Source: Candidatus Rokuibacteriota bacterium (GTDB lineage: Bacteria; JAUVQV01). From it: 9,310 nt of DNA. The translations under genes were made by a program, and so were the position numbers. Below are positions 7,026-9,310 of the stretch, piece by piece; the first letter of the stretch is position 1, and each line of letters opens with the position of its first letter. The stretch spans positions 1-9,310 of the forward strand of contig JAUWCW010000055.1 in NCBI GenBank assembly GCA_030609125.1, read 5' to 3'. The notes under the pieces are model-generated. The model was not told the origin of the DNA, searched no databases, and was given only the letters and a program-made list of their open reading frames with translations.

Positions 7026-7651
7026 TTATCGGCAGGGAGGAGCGCCGTTACGAGGAGACCGCTTCCACCAACGATCTTGCCTTCGATCTGGCCGCCCGTG
7101 GATGCCGGGAAGGGACGGTGGTGGTGGCGCGGAGCCAGACAGGCGGAAGGGGCAGGCACGGACGGAGATGGTTCTCGGTTCCCGGAGGGAGCCTCACCTT
7201 CTCCGTCCTCCTCGAACCGGTGCGGGACCGGGGAGAATGGCACGAGCTGCCCTGGGTTGTGGCCGGCGCCGTGGCGGAGGCCCTGGTCGGGCTTGGGATT
7301 GGAGAGATAACCCTGAAATCACCCAACGACGTGCTGGCGGGAAGAAGGAAGATCGCCGGCGTTCTTCTGGAGAACCGGATTCCGGGATCGGGTCCGTTTG
7401 TCGTTGCCGGCATCGGGGTGAATGTGAACATAGGCGACGGTGAGTTTCCGAAGGATCTGGGAGAGATCGCAACTTCGGTTCGGGAACGCCTCGGTGAGGA
7501 GAAGGACCCGGAGGATGTTCTGGCCGCGATTTATCTTCCCCTCGACCGCTGCTACGGTCTGTGGCAGGAAGGCGGCGCGGCGCCTGTCTGGGAGAGCCTG
7601 AAGGATAAGGATATTGAATTTATCGGGTTTTCAGCTGTATCCGCAACCTGA
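7022..7651 (+). CDS. birA: Biotin-[acetyl-CoA-carboxylase] ligase, catalytic domain only
   Basis: The 209-residue protein has the catalytic core of biotin protein ligase, which activates biotin as biotinyl-AMP and attaches it to the carrier protein of biotin-dependent carboxylases. Visible motifs are ETASTNDLA (12-20), GGRGRHGRRW (41-50, the biotinyl-AMP loop), LKSPNDVL (98-105), RRKIAGVLLE (108-117, with the biotin-contacting Lys110) and VVAGIGVNVN (127-136). The common KWPND motif is KSPND here. There is no N-terminal helix-turn-helix, so it should not repress biotin genes. The chain ends soon after the WESLKDKD helix, so the roughly 40-50-residue SH3-like C-terminal domain of most family members appears absent. 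Translation starts at GTG in a GTGA overlap with nadC, with GGGGAG 8 nt upstream. The birA-coaX order is common in bacteria. Confidence 0.9.
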   Translation: MIIGREERRYEETASTNDLAFDLAARGCREGTVVVARSQTGGRGRHGRRWFSVPGGSLTFSVLLEPVRDRGEWHELPWVVAGAVAEALVGLGIGEITLKSPNDVLAGRRKIAGVLLENRIPGSGPFVVAGIGVNVNIGDGEFPKDLGEIATSVRERLGEEKDPEDVLAAIYLPLDRCYGLWQEGGAAPVWESLKDKDIEFIGFSAVSAT

Positions 7652-7657
7652 GGAGGG
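7651..7657 (+). promoter_or_regulatory. Strong ribosome binding site for coaX
   Basis: AGGAGGG begins on the last base of the birA stop codon and lies 3 nt before the GTG start of coaX. The core GGAGG (7652-7656) is 4 nt away, rather close. It supports the GTG at 7661 because the protein then begins MLFVIDVGNT, the normal N-terminus of the family. Confidence 0.65.
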
Positions 7658-7660
7658 ACA

Positions 7661-8458
7661 GTGCTTTTTGTCATCGATGTAGGGAACACGCACATACACC
7701 TCGGTGTGTTCCGCAAAGACGAACTCGTCGCCCACTGGGACGTGTCGAACGACGGGAGCCGCACGGTGGACGAGTTGGGGCTGCTCCTCAAGAGCCTCCT
7801 TGCGGAGAGCGGCCTCGCGGCGGAGGAACTGACGGGAGTGTCGGCAGCGTGTGTCGTGCCGCCTGTGTGCGCCACCATTGAGGCCGCCTTTCGAAAGTAC
7901 TTCGGTCTGAAACCCTTTTTTGCGGGACCCGAGACGGAGAGGAAAATCCTGGAGAGCTTCGATGACCCCAGGGAGGTTGGTGCGGACAGGATTGCCAATG
8001 CCGTGGGGGGCTTTCACAGATACGGCGGTCCGCTCATCGTCGTGGACTTCGGGACGGCGACGACCTTCGACGCCATCGCGGCGGACGGGAGCTACCTGGG
8101 GGGCGCCATCGCCCCCGGTCTGGCCATATCGATCGAGGCCCTCTTCAAAAGGGCGGCACGGCTTCCCAGGATCGAGCTTGTCCGCCCGCCACGGGCTGTG
8201 GCGCAGGATACCGTCTCGGGCATGCAGGCGGGAATCATCTTCGGCTACGCCGGTCTCGTGGAAATGCTGGTCCGAAGAATACGGCGTGAAATAGGGGAGG
8301 AGGCCGAAGTGGTTGCCACGGGAGGGATGGCCGAGCTCATTGTCAGGGAGACGGGGATCGTCGAAAAGGTTGACCCGCACCTCACCCTCGAGGGGCTGAG
8401 GCTCATTTTCGAAAGAAGAGGCGGGGCACGTACCCTCCCTGCGGGCGGGGACAATTAA
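7661..8458 (+). CDS. coaX: Type III pantothenate kinase
   Basis: The 265-residue protein phosphorylates pantothenate to 4'-phosphopantothenate, the first committed step of CoA synthesis, and belongs to the ASKHA fold. The phosphate-binding motif DVGNTHIHLGVF (6-17) starts the chain. VGADRIANAVGG (106-117) carries the catalytic Asp109. IVVDFGTATTFDAI (126-139) is the second nucleotide and monovalent-cation region. LGGAIAPGLAISIEALFKRAARLPRIEL (146-173) is the substrate-cap region, and VVATGGMAELI (217-227) plus the DPHLTLEGLRLIFERR tail (239-253) complete the family pattern. The length is normal. It sits 9 nt after birA on the same strand and so probably shares the valS-nadC-birA transcript. 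CoaX enzymes typically need a monovalent cation and resist CoA feedback inhibition; both statements are family knowledge. Confidence 0.96.
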   Translation: MLFVIDVGNTHIHLGVFRKDELVAHWDVSNDGSRTVDELGLLLKSLLAESGLAAEELTGVSAACVVPPVCATIEAAFRKYFGLKPFFAGPETERKILESFDDPREVGADRIANAVGGFHRYGGPLIVVDFGTATTFDAIAADGSYLGGAIAPGLAISIEALFKRAARLPRIELVRPPRAVAQDTVSGMQAGIIFGYAGLVEMLVRRIRREIGEEAEVVATGGMAELIVRETGIVEKVDPHLTLEGLRLIFERRGGARTLPAGGDN

Positions 8459-8461
8459 TCG

Positions 8462-8491
8462 TTGACAGCCGCGAGCAAAGCGGGATATAAA
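8462..8491 (+). promoter_or_regulatory. Sigma70-type promoter of the stand-alone receiver gene
   Basis: A perfect -35 box TTGACA (8462-8467), 18 bp, then TATAAA (8486-8491), a 5/6 match to the -10 box. It starts 4 bp after the coaX stop codon. The layout (perfect -35, 18-bp spacer) is the same as in the promoter at 1558-1587. Transcription would start around 8498, giving a leader of about 25 nt with AGGAG at 8512-8516. Confidence 0.75.
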
Positions 8492-8523
8492 CTATAGCTA
8501 CGGCAAGAGGCAGGAGTAGCGGC

Positions 8524-8892
8524 GTGGAGGGTAAGAGGAAGGTACTCATCGTGGACGACGACCGGGACATAGTCTCGATCGTATCGACTATTCTCGCCGG
8601 GAGAGGATGGGACATTTCGGCCGCCTACAGCGGGTCGGAGGCGCTGGAGGCGGTGACGGCCTCCAAACCCGACATCATCCTTCTGGATATCATGATGCCC
8701 GAGATGAACGGCATCGAAGTGCTGAAGAAAATCCGAAAAATCGACAGCGATGCCCGGATCATCATGATCACCGCTTTCGGAGACGTCGAATCCTATCTTG
8801 ACTCGATGGAGCTCGGTGCCTACGAATACATCAACAAGCCCTTCGAGACAGACGAACTGCTCGAGATGATCGACCGCGTAGCCGCGGTCTGA
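8524..8892 (+). CDS. Single-domain response regulator (CheY-like receiver)
   Basis: The 122-residue protein consists of one receiver domain and nothing else. The acidic pocket is D11-D12 in KVLIVDDDRD, the phosphoacceptor is D55 in PDIILLDIMMPEMNGIE, the switch threonine is T83 in IIMITAFGD, and the conserved lysine is K105 in EYINKPFE. All key residues are present, so it should accept phosphate from a histidine kinase. With no output domain it must act by binding a partner, as CheY does with the flagellar motor or Spo0F in a phosphorelay; no cognate kinase lies in the window. Y102, at the position of CheY Tyr106, is aromatic as usual. The start is GTG with AGGAG 7 nt upstream. It has its own promoter directly after coaX and runs towards the - strand PIN-domain gene. 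Confidence 0.93.
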   Translation: MEGKRKVLIVDDDRDIVSIVSTILAGRGWDISAAYSGSEALEAVTASKPDIILLDIMMPEMNGIEVLKKIRKIDSDARIIMITAFGDVESYLDSMELGAYEYINKPFETDELLEMIDRVAAV

Positions 8893-8918
8893 CCGCTTCC
8901 TCATATTTTTCCAGGATC

Positions 8919-8931
8919 CGCGGGCCCTAAG
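8919..8931 (+). repeat. Direct repeat, left copy (contains putative CTAAG target duplication)
   Basis: CGCGGGCCCTAAG occurs here and again at 9127-9139, a perfect 13-base direct repeat. The inner five bases, CTAAG (8927-8931), directly precede the left terminal inverted repeat and look like a target-site duplication. The outer eight bases copy the inner end of the right terminal repeat and may be a relic of another element end. Confidence 0.6.
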
Positions 8932-8936
8932 GGCCC
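8922..8936 (+). terminator. GGGCCC-TAA-GGGCCC hairpin, possible terminator of the receiver gene
   Basis: Two GGGCCC arms (8922-8927, 8931-8936) flank a three-base loop, giving a very stable 6-bp GC stem 29 nt after the stop of the receiver gene. No T-run follows on either strand, so intrinsic termination would be atypical. The hairpin arises where the left direct repeat meets the left end of the inverted-repeat element, and may be a by-product of the insertion. Confidence 0.3.
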
Positions 8937-9134
8937 ACGCAAGAATAACTTCCCATTTTCGCATCTCATCTTCAGGCCGTCTTTGGCCGATCCTCAATCA
9001 CGAAATCCTCGAAATAGCCCGCTATTCCTGCGGTTTCGTGCCGCGAAGCAAATGCCCTTGGGGTGCTCATTCAGATCGACCAAATACGACCTGAATCTGA
9101 GCGCGAATTCTGTGAACTTGTTCTTGCGCGGGCC
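8932..9134. mobile_element. MITE-like 203-bp non-autonomous element with terminal inverted repeats
   Basis: The left end GGCCCACGCAAGAA (8932-8945) and the right end TTCTTGCGCGGGCC (9121-9134) are inverted repeats matching at 13 of 14 bases. Each is directly bordered on the outside by CTAAG (8927-8931 and 9135-9139). In the same register the inverted symmetry continues inwards to 8992/9074, about 44 of 61 positions agreeing, including a block matching at 19 of 22 (8971-8992 against 9074-9095). A separate internal palindrome lies at 8999-9040 (CACGAAA with TTTCGTG, AATAGC with GCTATT). I see no transposase or convincing gene inside. The layout is that of a MITE or interspersed palindromic repeat. 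It fills the gap between two convergent genes and, if transcribed, would fold into a long hairpin. Copies elsewhere in the genome cannot be seen from here. Confidence 0.62.
8999..9040. repeat. Internal imperfect palindrome within the element
   Basis: CACGAAA (8999-9005) pairs with TTTCGTG (9034-9040), and AATAGC (9013-9018) with GCTATT (9021-9026), leaving a mismatched section between the two stems and a 2-base apex. Its centre (about 9020) is offset from the centre of the outer arms (9033), because the right half has about 27 extra bases. It is therefore a second, independent hairpin. Confidence 0.6.
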
Positions 9135-9139
9135 CTAAG
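9127..9139 (+). repeat. Direct repeat, right copy (contains putative CTAAG target duplication and a gene stop codon)
   Basis: This is the perfect second copy of the 13-base CGCGGGCCCTAAG at 8919-8931. CTAAG (9135-9139) directly follows the right terminal inverted repeat. On the - strand it reads CTTAG and provides the TAG stop codon of the PIN-domain gene. Confidence 0.6.
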
Positions 9140-9310
9140 TCAACAATTTCACATTCGGCAGGTCCAGGTAATCTGAATCGGACGTTATTACCTTGCAGCG
9201 ATGGCTGAGAGCGACGGCATATACCACGGCATCAGCCATGGCCAGATTGTATTGAAGGGCGACGTCAGCGGCCTGAAGCGCGCCAGTCTCGTCAAGATCT
9301 ATCACTTCGG
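9135..9310 (-). CDS. PIN-domain (VapC-like) protein, C-terminal part (5' end outside window)
   Basis: On the - strand an open frame enters from the right edge (first full codon ends at 9308) and runs 57 codons to TAG at 9137-9135. The translation contains AADVALQYNLAMADAVVYAVAL, then CKVITSDSDYLDLPNVKLL. This fits the C-terminal half of PIN-domain ribonucleases: helix A..A..Y.L..ADA..YA.AL with a metal-binding Asp, followed by the V.T.D.DY/F..L..V strand with the next conserved Asp in T-S-D. In VapC toxins these acidic residues bind Mg2+ for RNA cleavage. The N-terminal catalytic Asp and any VapB-type antitoxin gene, usually just upstream, would lie beyond 9310. The gene ends on the border of the inverted-repeat element, and its C-terminus is about where PIN proteins normally end, so it need not be truncated. 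It converges on the receiver gene. Confidence 0.8.
   Translation of the reverse strand, partial: EVIDLDETGALQAADVALQYNLAMADAVVYAVALSHRCKVITSDSDYLDLPNVKLLT

Noticed and set aside
8455-8997. 180-codon - strand frame spanning the receiver gene and the left half of the repeat element
   Set aside because: It is antisense to a complete receiver domain and begins inside the palindromic element; the product shows no known domain. It could be real only if proteomics or conservation supported it.

Overview
The window looks like a GC-rich bacterial chromosome segment. All recognisable full-length genes lie on the + strand; one partial gene enters from the right edge on the - strand. The gene set (a DUF362/ferredoxin protein, a receiver protein with a Pro/Ala linker and a characteristic C-terminal helix, and a valS-nadC-birA-coaX run) most resembles an anaerobic deltaproteobacterium in the broad sense (Desulfobacterota, for example the Geobacter or Syntrophobacter neighbourhood). 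That assignment is inference from protein character and cannot be proved here.

Layout. (1) 1-1504: the 3' part of a DUF362 protein with a 4Fe-4S ferredoxin motif, overlapping by one base a dGTPase-like HD hydrolase (dgt). (2) 1558-3319: a near-consensus sigma70 promoter, a small CheW-like protein and a receiver protein with a long Pro/Ala/Glu linker, probably one transcript. (3) 3451-8458: valS, nadC, birA and coaX, tightly packed (1-nt overlap, 4-nt overlap, 9-nt gap), probably one housekeeping operon supplying valyl-tRNA, NAD, protein biotinylation and CoA. (4) 8462-8892: a second near-consensus sigma70 promoter driving a stand-alone CheY-like receiver. (5) 8893-9134: a non-coding stretch almost filled by a 203-bp element with terminal inverted repeats and a 5-bp direct repeat on each side, which looks like a MITE-type non-autonomous mobile element. 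(6) 9135-9310, - strand: the C-terminal part of a PIN-domain (VapC-like) protein whose stop codon sits in the direct repeat at the element's edge.

Most of the window is ordinary housekeeping DNA. The points most worth a second look are the palindromic element wedged between two convergent genes, the PIN-domain gene ending on its border, the biotin ligase that lacks the usual C-terminal domain, and the receiver protein with a lysine where receivers normally carry the switch Thr/Ser. I see no CRISPR array, tRNA, rRNA, prophage gene or defence island, and no convincing new multi-gene system.
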